In this document: positions 8,720 to 16,921 of the stretch, piece after piece
Layout of the letters: every line of letters begins with the position of its first letter
How positions within the stretch are numbered: position 1 is the stretch's first letter
Assembly: GCF_003850345.1 (NCBI RefSeq)
Contig: NZ_CP027707.1
Location: 558,001 to 622,000 of the forward strand
Direction of reading: 5' to 3'
Length of the DNA: 64,000 bases
DNA from: Pseudomonas chlororaphis subsp. piscium
GTDB taxonomy: Bacteria > Pseudomonadota > Gammaproteobacteria > Pseudomonadales > Pseudomonadaceae
Notes under the pieces: model-generated
Seen by the model: the letters and a program-made list of their open reading frames with translations, nothing else
Database searches by the model: none
Told to the model about the DNA's origin: nothing
Made by a program: the position numbers and the translations under genes

Positions 8720-10204
8720 ATGAGTGCAAGCAATCCAACCTTGATCACGTTCGTGATCTACATCGCAGCTATGGTGCTGATCGGCTTCATGGCCTATCGC
8801 TCGACCAACAACCTTTCTGACTACATCCTCGGTGGCCGCAGCCTGGGTAGCGTGGTGACCGCGCTTTCCGCCGGTGCTTCCGACATGAGCGGCTGGTTGT
8901 TGATGGGCCTGCCGGGCGCCATCTACATGTCCGGCCTGTCCGAGAGCTGGATCGCCATCGGCCTGATCGTCGGTGCCTACCTGAACTGGCTGTTCGTCGC
9001 CGGTCGTCTGCGAGTACAAACCGAACACAACGGCGATGCATTGACGCTGCCGGACTATTTCTCCAGCCGCTTCGAGGACAAGAGCGGGCTGCTGCGGATC
9101 ATCTCCGCGATCGTGATCCTGGTGTTCTTCACCATTTACTGCGCTTCCGGCATCGTCGCCGGTGCCCGTCTGTTCGAAAGCACCTTCGGCATGTCCTACG
9201 AGACCGCGCTGTGGGCCGGTGCCGCGGCGACCATCGCCTACACCTTCGTCGGTGGTTTCCTGGCGGTAAGCTGGACCGACACCGTGCAAGCCACCCTGAT
9301 GATCTTCGCCCTGCTGCTGACGCCGGTCATCGTGCTGCTGGCCACCGGTGGCGTCGACACCACCTTCCTGGCGATCGAAGCCCAGGACCCAAGCAACTTC
9401 GACATGCTGAAAAACACCACCTTCATCGGCATCATCTCGCTGATGGGCTGGGGCCTGGGCTACTTCGGCCAGCCGCACATCCTGGCGCGCTTCATGGCTG
9501 CGGATTCGGTCAAGTCGATCGCCAACGCCCGTCGCATCTCCATGACCTGGATGATCCTGTGCCTGGGCGGCACCGTGGCCGTGGGCTTCTTCGGTATCGC
9601 CTACTTCTCAGCGAACCCGGCGGTGGCGATGCCTGTGAGCGAGAACCACGAGCGGGTGTTCATCGAGCTGGCAAAAATTCTCTTCAATCCATGGATCGCC
9701 GGTGTGCTGCTGTCGGCCATCCTGGCGGCGGTGATGAGTACTTTGAGCTGCCAGCTGCTGGTGTGCTCCAGTGCCCTGACCGAAGACTTCTACAAGTCCT
9801 TCCTGCGAAAAAATGCCTCCCAGCTGGAGCTGGTGTGGGTCGGTCGCGCCATGGTGCTGGTGGTCGCATTGGTCGCTATCGCCATGGCCGCCAACCCGGA
9901 AAACCGCGTACTGGGCCTGGTCAGCTACGCCTGGGCCGGTTTCGGCGCGGCCTTCGGCCCTGTGGTACTGATCTCGGTGATGTGGAAAGGCATGACCCGC
10001 GACGGCGCGCTGGCCGGCATCATCGTCGGCGCGTTGACCGTGATCCTGTGGAAACACTTCAACCTGCTGGGCCTGTACGAAATCATCCCGGGCTTCATCT
10101 TCGCCAGCGTGGCCATCCTGCTGGTGAGCAAGATGAGCGCACCGAGCGCTGGCATGGTCCAGCGTTTCGAAGCGGCCGAGAAAGACTTCAAGCTCAACCA
10201 CTGA
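8720..10204 (+). CDS. putP: Sodium/proline symporter PutP
   Basis: Inner-membrane Na+-coupled proline uptake protein of 494 residues, the usual length for PutP of the sodium/solute symporter family. Many hydrophobic helices are visible from residue 8 onward. The conserved segment LSAGASDMSGWLLMGLPGA places Asp55 and Ser57 at the same numbers as the Na+/proline-site residues of E. coli PutP. The GWGLGYFGQPHILARFMA signature is also present. It is divergent from putA and presumably repressed by PutA. The ATG has only a weak ribosome-binding site (CCAGGGCG). A strong terminator follows. Confidence 0.97.
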   Translation: MSASNPTLITFVIYIAAMVLIGFMAYRSTNNLSDYILGGRSLGSVVTALSAGASDMSGWLLMGLPGAIYMSGLSESWIAIGLIVGAYLNWLFVAGRLRVQTEHNGDALTLPDYFSSRFEDKSGLLRIISAIVILVFFTIYCASGIVAGARLFESTFGMSYETALWAGAAATIAYTFVGGFLAVSWTDTVQATLMIFALLLTPVIVLLATGGVDTTFLAIEAQDPSNFDMLKNTTFIGIISLMGWGLGYFGQPHILARFMAADSVKSIANARRISMTWMILCLGGTVAVGFFGIAYFSANPAVAMPVSENHERVFIELAKILFNPWIAGVLLSAILAAVMSTLSCQLLVCSSALTEDFYKSFLRKNASQLELVWVGRAMVLVVALVAIAMAANPENRVLGLVSYAWAGFGAAFGPVVLISVMWKGMTRDGALAGIIVGALTVILWKHFNLLGLYEIIPGFIFASVAILLVSKMSAPSAGMVQRFEAAEKDFKLNH

Positions 10205-10245
10205 TCGGGAGCCGCTGAGGCGGCGCCCTTGCAGTGACTCGAAAA

Positions 10246-10276
10246 GCCCGCATTCCCTGGGATGCGGGCTTTTTTT
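10246..10276 (+). terminator. Terminator of putP
   Basis: Stem GCCCGCAT / ATGCGGGC (10246-10253 and 10262-10269) followed by seven T. The preceding AAAA (10242-10245) could also allow termination on the other strand. Confidence 0.9.
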
Positions 10277-10313
10277 GTGGGCGCGTTTGCCCTGTGGACG
10301 TTCCCGACACGAC

Positions 10314-10342
10314 CTGACGCCGGCCGTGGCACAGGGTAAACT
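10314..10342 (+). promoter_or_regulatory. Probable sigma-70 promoter of rlmJ
   Basis: CTGACG (10314-10319), a 17-bp spacer and TAAACT (10337-10342) lie 24 bp before the rlmJ start. Both hexamers differ from consensus, so this is a plausible match only. Confidence 0.45.
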
Positions 10343-10365
10343 TCGCCCCCTGCGCAGGAGCAACC

Positions 10366-11202
10366 ATGAACTATCGTCACGCCTTCCACGCCGGCAACCA
10401 CGCCGACGTCTTCAAACACCTGACCCTGACCCGCCTCATCGCCCTGATGTCGCGCAAGGAGCAGCCGTTCGCCTACCTCGACAGCCATGCCGGCATCGGC
10501 CTGTACGACCTCCAGGGCGATCAGGCCAACCGCACCGGCGAGTACCTGGAAGGCATCGCGCGCCTGTGGGGCGAGCAGGACCTGCCAGCGCTGACCGCCG
10601 ACTACATGGCGGTGCTGCACAAGATGAACCCCGACGGCGAACTGCGTTATTACCCGGGTTCGCCCGAGCTGGCGCGGCGCCTGACCCGCCCCCAGGACCG
10701 GGTGTTGCTCAACGAAAAGCATCCGGAAGACGGGCTGCTGCTCAAGGACAACATGAAGGGCGATCGCCGGGTGGCGGTCCACCTGGGCGAGGGCTGGCAT
10801 GTGGCGCGGGCATTGTTGCCGGTGGCCGAGAAGCGCGCGGTGATGCTGATCGACCCGCCGTTCGAACAGCTCGACGAGATGCAGCGTTGCGCCGCGTCGC
10901 TGAAAGAAGCCATCGGCCGGATGCGCCAGACCGTGGCGGCCATCTGGTACCCGGTCAAGGATCAGCGGGCGCTACGCCGCTTCTACCAGGACCTGGCCGG
11001 TACCGGCGCGCCGAAGCTGCTGCGTGTGGAGTTGCTGGTGCACCCGCTGGATACCCCGAACAGCCTGAACGGCTCGGGCCTGGCGATTGCCAACCCGCCG
11101 TGGGGGCTGGAAGAGGAGTTGCGCGAGCTGCTGCCGTGGCTGGCACAGAAACTGGGCCAGACCCAGGGCGGCTGGCAGATGGATTGGCTGATCGCCGAAT
11201 GA
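10366..11202 (+). CDS. rlmJ: 23S rRNA (adenine-2030-N6)-methyltransferase RlmJ
   Basis: S-adenosylmethionine-dependent methyltransferase that modifies A2030 of 23S rRNA. The protein has 278 residues. The N-terminal signature MNYRHAFHAGNHADVFKH is diagnostic, and the catalytic N6-adenine motif appears as DPPF at residues 163-166. The late motif NPPWGLEEEL closes the family fold. It is a single-gene unit between the putP terminator and a REP hairpin. The ATG is preceded by GCAGGAG. Confidence 0.95.
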   Translation: MNYRHAFHAGNHADVFKHLTLTRLIALMSRKEQPFAYLDSHAGIGLYDLQGDQANRTGEYLEGIARLWGEQDLPALTADYMAVLHKMNPDGELRYYPGSPELARRLTRPQDRVLLNEKHPEDGLLLKDNMKGDRRVAVHLGEGWHVARALLPVAEKRAVMLIDPPFEQLDEMQRCAASLKEAIGRMRQTVAAIWYPVKDQRALRRFYQDLAGTGAPKLLRVELLVHPLDTPNSLNGSGLAIANPPWGLEEELRELLPWLAQKLGQTQGGWQMDWLIAE

Positions 11203-11210
11203 TGTGAGGT

Positions 11211-11246
11211 TGTAGCCGCTGCCGAGGCTGCTCGGCAGCGGCTACA
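11211..11246. repeat. REP-type palindrome between rlmJ and msrA
   Basis: A perfect 15-bp inverted repeat, TGTAGCCGCTGCCGA at 11211-11225 and its complement at 11232-11246, with loop GGCTGC. It belongs to the TGTAGCCGCTGCC REP family seen again near 29992 and 50901. Lying between convergent genes, it may also stop transcription in both directions, although it lacks a T-tract. Confidence 0.8.
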
Positions 11247-11250
11247 CAGG

Positions 11251-11898
11251 TCAGATCGGGCAGGTCACGCCTGTGCCGCCGATCCCGCAGTAGCCTTCCG
11301 GATTCTTCGCCAGGTACTGCTGGTGGTAGGCCTCGGCATAGTAGAAGGTCGGGGCTTCTTCGATTTCCGTGGTGATGGCGCCCAGCCCGGCCTTGGTCAG
11401 CTCGGCCTGGAACACTTTTTCGCTGGCCTTGGCCTGCTCCAGCTGGGTCGGGTTGGTGGCATAGATCACCGAGCGGTACTGGGTGCCGATGTCGTTGCCC
11501 TGGCGCATGCCCTGGGTCGGGTTATGCAGTTCCCAGAACATCGCCAGCAGTTCCTGGTAGCTGACTTTCTCCGGTTCGTAGACCACCAGCACCACTTCGC
11601 TGTGGCCGGTCAGGCCCGAGCAGACTTCTTCGTAGGTCGGGTTCGGGGTAAAGCCGCCGGCGTAGCCCACCGACGTGCTGAACACGCCCTCGCGCTGCCA
11701 GAACTTGCGTTCCGCACCCCAGAAGCAACCCAGGCCGAAGATGGCGAATTCCACGTTGCCCGGGAATGGGCCCAGCAGCGGGTTGCCGTTGACGAAGTGT
11801 TCGGCTGGCACGGTCATCGGGGTTTCGCGGCCAGGCAGAGCTTGTTCTTTGGTAGGTAGCACGTTTTTGTTCACCAGAATTTCCGAGCGCAGAACCAT
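11251..11898 (-). CDS. msrA: Peptide methionine-(S)-sulfoxide reductase MsrA
   Basis: Reduces methionine-S-sulfoxide in proteins. The product has 215 residues. The catalytic cysteine is Cys58 in GLGCFWGAE, followed by [18 protein letters not shown] and the [10 protein letters not shown] strand. Resolving cysteines are expected in the C-terminal tail [13 protein letters not shown] (Cys204, Cys213). This is a stand-alone MsrA with no MsrB domain. The ATG follows GAGAGGACTGATC. It lies downstream of dipA on the same strand with a 73-bp gap, the same neighbourhood as in P. aeruginosa. Confidence 0.97.
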   Translation of the reverse strand: MVLRSEILVNKNVLPTKEQALPGRETPMTVPAEHFVNGNPLLGPFPGNVEFAIFGLGCFWGAERKFWQREGVFSTSVGYAGGFTPNPTYEEVCSGLTGHSEVVLVVYEPEKVSYQELLAMFWELHNPTQGMRQGNDIGTQYRSVIYATNPTQLEQAKASEKVFQAELTKAGLGAITTEIEEAPTFYYAEAYHQQYLAKNPEGYCGIGGTGVTCPI

Positions 11899-11971
11899 GA
11901 TCAGTCCTCTCAGTCAGGGTGGGATTGAGTAATTAACCAGACTTGCAGTTTGCCCGAGTGTTACAGCGCTG

Positions 11972-14665
11972 TCAGGCGATTGGGCCGCGCGGATAACGTT
12001 TGAGCTTGTCGATCAGCTCCGAGCCGGGGATCGGCCGGTCGAACAGGTAGCCCTGGCCGACATCGCAGCGGTGGCGACGCAGGAAGGACAACTGTTCCGC
12101 GGTTTCGATGCCCTCGGCCACCACCTGGATTTTCAGGTTGTGGGCCATGGCGATCACCGCCGAGGTGATTTCCATGTCGTCCTGGTTGGCGGGGATTTCA
12201 TGGATGAAGCTGCGATCGATCTTGATGATGTCGATCGGGAATTTTTTCAGGTAGCTCAGCGACGAATAGCCGGTGCCGAAGTCGTCCATGGCCAGGGTCA
12301 GGCCGAGCTTTTTCAGCTGGTCGAGTTGCTGGTGGGTGTCTTCGGTGGCCTCCAGCAGCAGGCCCTCCGTCAGCTCAAGCTCCAGCAGCGAGGCGGGCAG
12401 CTGTTCTTCCTTGAGGATGCTGGCGATGGAGGCCACCAGGTCCGGGTCGGAAAACTGCTTGGGCGACAGGTTGATGGCCACCTGCAGGTTACCCAGGCCA
12501 GCGGCGGTCAGTCGCTTGCTCATGCGACAGGCCTGGCGCGCGATCCATTTGCCGATCGGGATGATCAGGCCGGTCTCTTCGGCGACGCTGATGAACTGGT
12601 CCGGGCGGATCATGCCCTTTTCCGGATGGTTCCAGCGCAGCAGCGCTTCCATGCCCAGCAGGCGTCCGCTGCGCAGGCACAGCTTGGGCTGGTAGAACAC
12701 GTCCAGCTCGTTCTGGGTCAGGGCGCGGCGCAGGTTGTTTTCCACGAACAGCTTGTAGCTGGCTTCGGCGTTCAAGGCCTCGGTAAACACCTGCACCTGA
12801 TGCTTGCCGTTGGCCTTGGCCTTGTGCAGCGCCAGGCCGGCGTTGCGCATCAGGGTCTGCGGGTCGCGGCCGTGCAGCGGTGCACAGGCCAGGCCCACGG
12901 AGCCGGTGACGCTGATGAGCTGGTTGTCGACGAACATCGGCTTGTCGAGGGTCATCAGCAGCTGGCTGGCGATCTGTTGGCCGGCTTCCAGGTCGGTGTC
13001 GTCCAGCAGCACGGCGAACTCGTTACTGGCGAAGCGCGCCAGGCTGCCGCTCGGGCTCAGGCTGTTGCGCAGGCGCCGGGCCAGGCTGATCAGCAGTTTG
13101 TCGCCGGTCTGGTGGCCAAGGCTGTCGTTGATCCGCTTGAAGTTGTCGATGTCCACTAGCAGCAGGCTGATGGGGCTGTCGCTGTCACGGGCGAAGCGTT
13201 CGTCGAGGTTGCGGATGAAGGCCGGACGGTTGCCCAGGTTGGTCAGGTTGTCGGTGTAGGCCAGGCGTTCGATGCGCTGCTGGGCGAGCTTGGTCTGGGT
13301 GATGTCTTCGTAGATGCCGATGTAGTGGGTCAGTTCGCGGTTGTCGCCATAGACCTTGGAGATCGACAGCTGGCCCCAGTACGGTTCCAGGTTCTTGCGC
13401 CGGCTCTTGAACTCGCCCTGCCAGCTGTTGCTCTTGGCCAGGCTGGAGGGCGCGTCGAACAGCAGTTCGCTGAGGTTCTCCAGCGCCGGCAGTTCCGCCA
13501 GCCGGTGGCCGTGGACTTCTTCAGTGCTGTACTGGGTGATCGCGGTGAAGCTCGGGTTGACGTACTCCACCACGCCGTCGCAGTTGACCAGCAGAAAGGC
13601 ATTGGCGCTTTGCTCGACCGCGCGCTGGAACAGGTGCAGGGCGCTGGTGGCGGTACGGCGGTTGTGGTTGTTGATGACCTGGGCGAACTGGTCCGCCAGC
13701 TCGCCGGCAAAGGCGATTTCATCGGATTGCCAGGCGCGGGTGTTGCCCACTTGCTCCAGGCACAGCACGCCGACTACCTGGCCGTCGATGCGAATGCTGG
13801 CGTCGAGCATGGCGTTGATATTGCGCGGGCGCAGGCTTTCGGCCATTTCCCGGGTGCGCGGGTCGCGCATGGCGTTGTGCGCATCGATGGCCCGGCTGGT
13901 GTGCAGGGCTTCGAGGTAGTCGGGGAAATCGCTGGCGTCGATCGCCTCCGGCAGGATGTATTCCTGCAGGTCGCGGTGATAGGCGCAGATCGGCACCAGC
14001 AACTGGCCTTCCAGGTTCCAGATGCTGGCACAGTCGATTTCGTAGATGTCGCAGGCGCTGCGGGTAATCAGCTCCGCGGCTTCCAGCAGGGGGTTGTTGG
14101 TGCTGTAGCGCTGGCGGGCCAGGAGCAGGATCAGGTCTTGTTGGGCACGCACCCGTTCGAGGTGCTGGAGTTGTTCCTGCTGGGCACGCTGGTTGAGTTC
14201 CAGGGCGATTTGCAGGCGGCTGTTCTGGGTTTCCAGGTCGGGCGCGGAGAGCGGCTGATCGTCGTTGAGCAGGCCGTCGACCACCAGGAAATAACCACGC
14301 AACAGGTGTCGATTGTGCTGTTTGTAGGCTTCGCCGAGCTCCAGCAGGCTGAGCGAGCCCTTGGCGGTGTGCAGGGTATAGCGAATCAGGTAATGCGGGC
14401 TGTGGGTCAGTTGCTGCTGGATCGCATCGTGCAGCTGGTAGCGGGCTTCCGGTTCCATCAGGCTGGCATAGGGCGAGCCGACCAGGGCGCAGAGCTCGAC
14501 GGCGGGCAGGCCGAATTGGCGTTCACAGTTCGGGTCGAGAAACAGCAGGGCCCAGCTCGCTTCATTCAGCCGTTCGAAACGCAGCATGCCGAGCCGCGAG
14601 GGCACGGGCAACTGCGTCACTACCTCGGCCACCATACGGCTGGCGGCATCGGGTTGGCTTTTCAT
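11972..14665 (-). CDS. dipA: GAF-PAS-GGDEF-EAL cyclic-di-GMP phosphodiesterase, DipA homologue
   Basis: A predicted enzyme of 897 residues that hydrolyses c-di-GMP and so favours dispersal and motility. After a poorly conserved N-terminal sensor come a GAF domain (about 170-335), a PAS domain (about 340-465), a GGDEF domain and an EAL domain. The cyclase signature is degraded to ASNEF at about residues 543-547, so synthesis activity is unlikely. The EAL motif is intact (MEALLRW, Glu at about 673), and the metal/catalytic motifs INLSPKQF, ELTEG, DDFGTGYSSLSYL and EGIET are all present. Position between aceF and msrA matches P. aeruginosa PA5017 (dipA). No membrane segment is visible. Confidence 0.88.
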   Translation of the reverse strand: MKSQPDAASRMVAEVVTQLPVPSRLGMLRFERLNEASWALLFLDPNCERQFGLPAVELCALVGSPYASLMEPEARYQLHDAIQQQLTHSPHYLIRYTLHTAKGSLSLLELGEAYKQHNRHLLRGYFLVVDGLLNDDQPLSAPDLETQNSRLQIALELNQRAQQEQLQHLERVRAQQDLILLLARQRYSTNNPLLEAAELITRSACDIYEIDCASIWNLEGQLLVPICAYHRDLQEYILPEAIDASDFPDYLEALHTSRAIDAHNAMRDPRTREMAESLRPRNINAMLDASIRIDGQVVGVLCLEQVGNTRAWQSDEIAFAGELADQFAQVINNHNRRTATSALHLFQRAVEQSANAFLLVNCDGVVEYVNPSFTAITQYSTEEVHGHRLAELPALENLSELLFDAPSSLAKSNSWQGEFKSRRKNLEPYWGQLSISKVYGDNRELTHYIGIYEDITQTKLAQQRIERLAYTDNLTNLGNRPAFIRNLDERFARDSDSPISLLLVDIDNFKRINDSLGHQTGDKLLISLARRLRNSLSPSGSLARFASNEFAVLLDDTDLEAGQQIASQLLMTLDKPMFVDNQLISVTGSVGLACAPLHGRDPQTLMRNAGLALHKAKANGKHQVQVFTEALNAEASYKLFVENNLRRALTQNELDVFYQPKLCLRSGRLLGMEALLRWNHPEKGMIRPDQFISVAEETGLIIPIGKWIARQACRMSKRLTAAGLGNLQVAINLSPKQFSDPDLVASIASILKEEQLPASLLELELTEGLLLEATEDTHQQLDQLKKLGLTLAMDDFGTGYSSLSYLKKFPIDIIKIDRSFIHEIPANQDDMEITSAVIAMAHNLKIQVVAEGIETAEQLSFLRRHRCDVGQGYLFDRPIPGSELIDKLKRYPRGPIA

Positions 14666-14875
14666 GGGGAAACTCGCTTGGTAAATGCTGATCGCGCCGG
14701 GCTCGCGCCCTCTTTACTGTTGCCTGCGGCAAGGTTGCATCATGCGGCACTGACTGACAAGTGAGATGAAGGCTAAGTGCTATAAGAATCTATCGGCAGA
14801 ACGAGAGATTTCTGAAAACTAATATTTCCTGGTGTTTTACCGGGCTTTGGCCGCTGGTTATAGCGTTTTTTCGGC

Positions 14876-14971
14876 AAAAAAAAGCCCCGCCAAATCGACG
14901 GGGTTGAGGTACGAGCGTGGCGCTCGAAAAGGGTGCAACGGCCGGCTTCCCCATGGCAGGGAAGCCGGCCG
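14876..14971 (-). terminator. Hairpin cluster ending aceF, within the dipA-aceF gap
   Basis: Three hairpins follow the aceF stop: GCCGGCTTCCC-catggca-GGGAAGCCGGC (14941-14969), CGAGCG-tgg-CGCTCG (about 14911-14925), and a CCCCG/CGGGG stem at 14885-14903. The A-run at 14876-14883 gives a U-tract for minus-strand transcripts. The last is the likely intrinsic terminator. The remainder of the 310-bp gap (14666-14875) should hold regulatory sequence flanking dipA; no clear promoter was recognised. Confidence 0.75.
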
Positions 14972-14975
14972 AGTC

Positions 14976-16910
14976 TTACAGCAGGATGGTGCGGATATCC
15001 GCCAGCAGATCGCTCAGACGCTTGGTGAAGCGTGCGGCAGCGGCGCCGTTGATCACACGGTGATCGTAGGACAGCGACAGCGGCAGCATCAGCTTCGGCT
15101 GGAAGGCTTTGCCGTCCCAGACTGGCTGGATGGTCGCCTTGGAAACGCCGAGGATCGCCACTTCCGGTGCGTTGACGATCGGCGTGAAGCCGGTGCCGCC
15201 AATGTGACCGAGGCTGGAGATGGTGAAGCAGGCGCCCTGCATGTCGTCTGCCGAGAGCTTCTTGGTCCGGGCTTTTTCAGCCAGGGAAGCGGCTTCGGCA
15301 GCCAGTTGCAGCAGGCTCTTCTGGTCGACGTTCTTGATCACCGGTACCAGCAGGCCATCCGGGGTGTCGACCGCGAAGCCGATGTTCACGTACTTCTTGC
15401 GGATGATCGCTTTGCCGCTAGGCGCCAGTGAGCTGTTGAAGTCCGGCAGTTCCTTGAGCAGGTGCGCGCAGGATTTCAGCAGCAGCGGCAGGATGGTCAG
15501 CTTGACGCCTGCCTTCTCTGCGACGGCTTTCTGGGCGATCCGGAAGGCTTCCAGCTCGGTGATGTCGGCCGAGTCGAACTGGGTGACGTGAGGCACGTTC
15601 AGCCAGCTGCGATGCAGGTTCGATGCGCCAGCCTGCATCAGGCGGGTCATCGGCACTTCTTCGATCTCGCCGAAGCGGCTGAAGTCCACCACCGGAATCG
15701 GCGGGATGCCCGCGCCACCGGTTGCACCGGCAGCTGCCGGTGCTTCCTTGGCCTTCTGCATCATGGCCTTGACGTAGACCTGCACGTCTTCCTTGAGGAT
15801 GCGACCGTGCGGACCGCTCGGGCTCACTGCGTTCAGCTCGACGCCGAACTCGCGCGCCAGTTGACGCACGGCAGGGCCGGCATGAACTTTCGCGCCCGGC
15901 TGGGCCGGGGCGGCAGTTGGAGCAGCAGGTGCCGCCGCTGCGGCCGCAGGAGCGGCTTCAGGCTTGGCGGCAGTCGGGGCTGCGGCAGGTGCAGGGGCGG
16001 CCGCTGGGGCAGCGCCCTTGACCTTCAGCTTGAGGATCAGGTCGCCGGTACCGACTTCGTCGTCCAGCTTGATCGCAACGCTTTCCACGATGCCGGCGGC
16101 TGGCGATGGGATTTCCATGCTGGCCTTGTCGGACTCGAGGGTGATCAGCGACTGGTCGGCTTCAACGCTGTCGCCAGCCTTGACCAGGACTTCGATGATC
16201 TTGGCCTTGCCGGCCGAACCGATGTCCGGGACATGGATGTCTTGAACACTGTCGGCCACTGGGGCGGCAGCCGGTGCCGGAGCAGCAGCGGCCGGAGCGG
16301 CGGCCTGGGCAGGCGCAGCGGCAGCAGGGGCAGCGCCCGCCACTTTCAGGGCCAGGATCAGGTCGCCGGTGCCAACTTCATCGTTGAGCTTGACGCTGAT
16401 GCTCTCGACCACGCCAGCGGCTGGCGATGGGATTTCCATGCTGGCCTTGTCGGATTCGAGGGTGATCAGCGACTGGTCGGCCTCGACGGTGTCGCCGACC
16501 TTGACCTGGATCTCGATGATCTGGGCCTTGCCCGACGAACCGATATCCGGCACGTGGACCTGCTGGGTCGAAGCGGCGGCAGGCGCAGCGGCAGGGGCGG
16601 CAGGAGCCGGCGCTGCAGCTGGTTTTTCCTCGGCCTTGGCAGCCGGAGCGGCGGCCGCTGGCGCCGCGGCAGCGGCACCCTCGACTTCCAGTTCCAGCAG
16701 CTCGTCGCCTTCTTTCAGGCGGTCGCCCAGCTTCACTTTCAGGCTCTTGATGATGCCGGCTTTAGGCGCCGGAACTTCCATGCTCGCCTTGTCCGATTCC
16801 AGCGTCAGGATGCTCTGGTCGGCTTCGATACGGTCGCCGACCTTTACAAACAGTTCGATTACTTCACCTTCACCGCTGCCGATGTCAGGTACGCGAATGA
16901 GTTCGCTCAC
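14976..16910 (-). CDS. aceF: Pyruvate dehydrogenase E2, dihydrolipoamide acetyltransferase
   Basis: Transfers the acetyl group from E1-bound hydroxyethyl-ThDP via lipoyl-lysine to CoA and forms the core of the complex. The product has 644 residues. Three N-terminal lipoyl domains each carry ESDKASME, with lipoylated Lys41, Lys155 and Lys262. They are separated by Ala/Pro-rich flexible linkers. The subunit-binding domain follows (AGPAVRQLAREFGVELNAV), then the catalytic domain ending in DHRVINGA. Lipoyl domains 2 and 3 are far more alike than either is to domain 1, indicating internal duplication. It starts 11 bp after aceE and is surely co-transcribed. Confidence 0.98.
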   Translation of the reverse strand: MSELIRVPDIGSGEGEVIELFVKVGDRIEADQSILTLESDKASMEVPAPKAGIIKSLKVKLGDRLKEGDELLELEVEGAAAAAPAAAAPAAKAEEKPAAAPAPAAPAAAPAAASTQQVHVPDIGSSGKAQIIEIQVKVGDTVEADQSLITLESDKASMEIPSPAAGVVESISVKLNDEVGTGDLILALKVAGAAPAAAAPAQAAAPAAAAPAPAAAPVADSVQDIHVPDIGSAGKAKIIEVLVKAGDSVEADQSLITLESDKASMEIPSPAAGIVESVAIKLDDEVGTGDLILKLKVKGAAPAAAPAPAAAPTAAKPEAAPAAAAAAPAAPTAAPAQPGAKVHAGPAVRQLAREFGVELNAVSPSGPHGRILKEDVQVYVKAMMQKAKEAPAAAGATGGAGIPPIPVVDFSRFGEIEEVPMTRLMQAGASNLHRSWLNVPHVTQFDSADITELEAFRIAQKAVAEKAGVKLTILPLLLKSCAHLLKELPDFNSSLAPSGKAIIRKKYVNIGFAVDTPDGLLVPVIKNVDQKSLLQLAAEAASLAEKARTKKLSADDMQGACFTISSLGHIGGTGFTPIVNAPEVAILGVSKATIQPVWDGKAFQPKLMLPLSLSYDHRVINGAAAARFTKRLSDLLADIRTILL

Positions 16911-16921
16911 AAAAAATCTCC

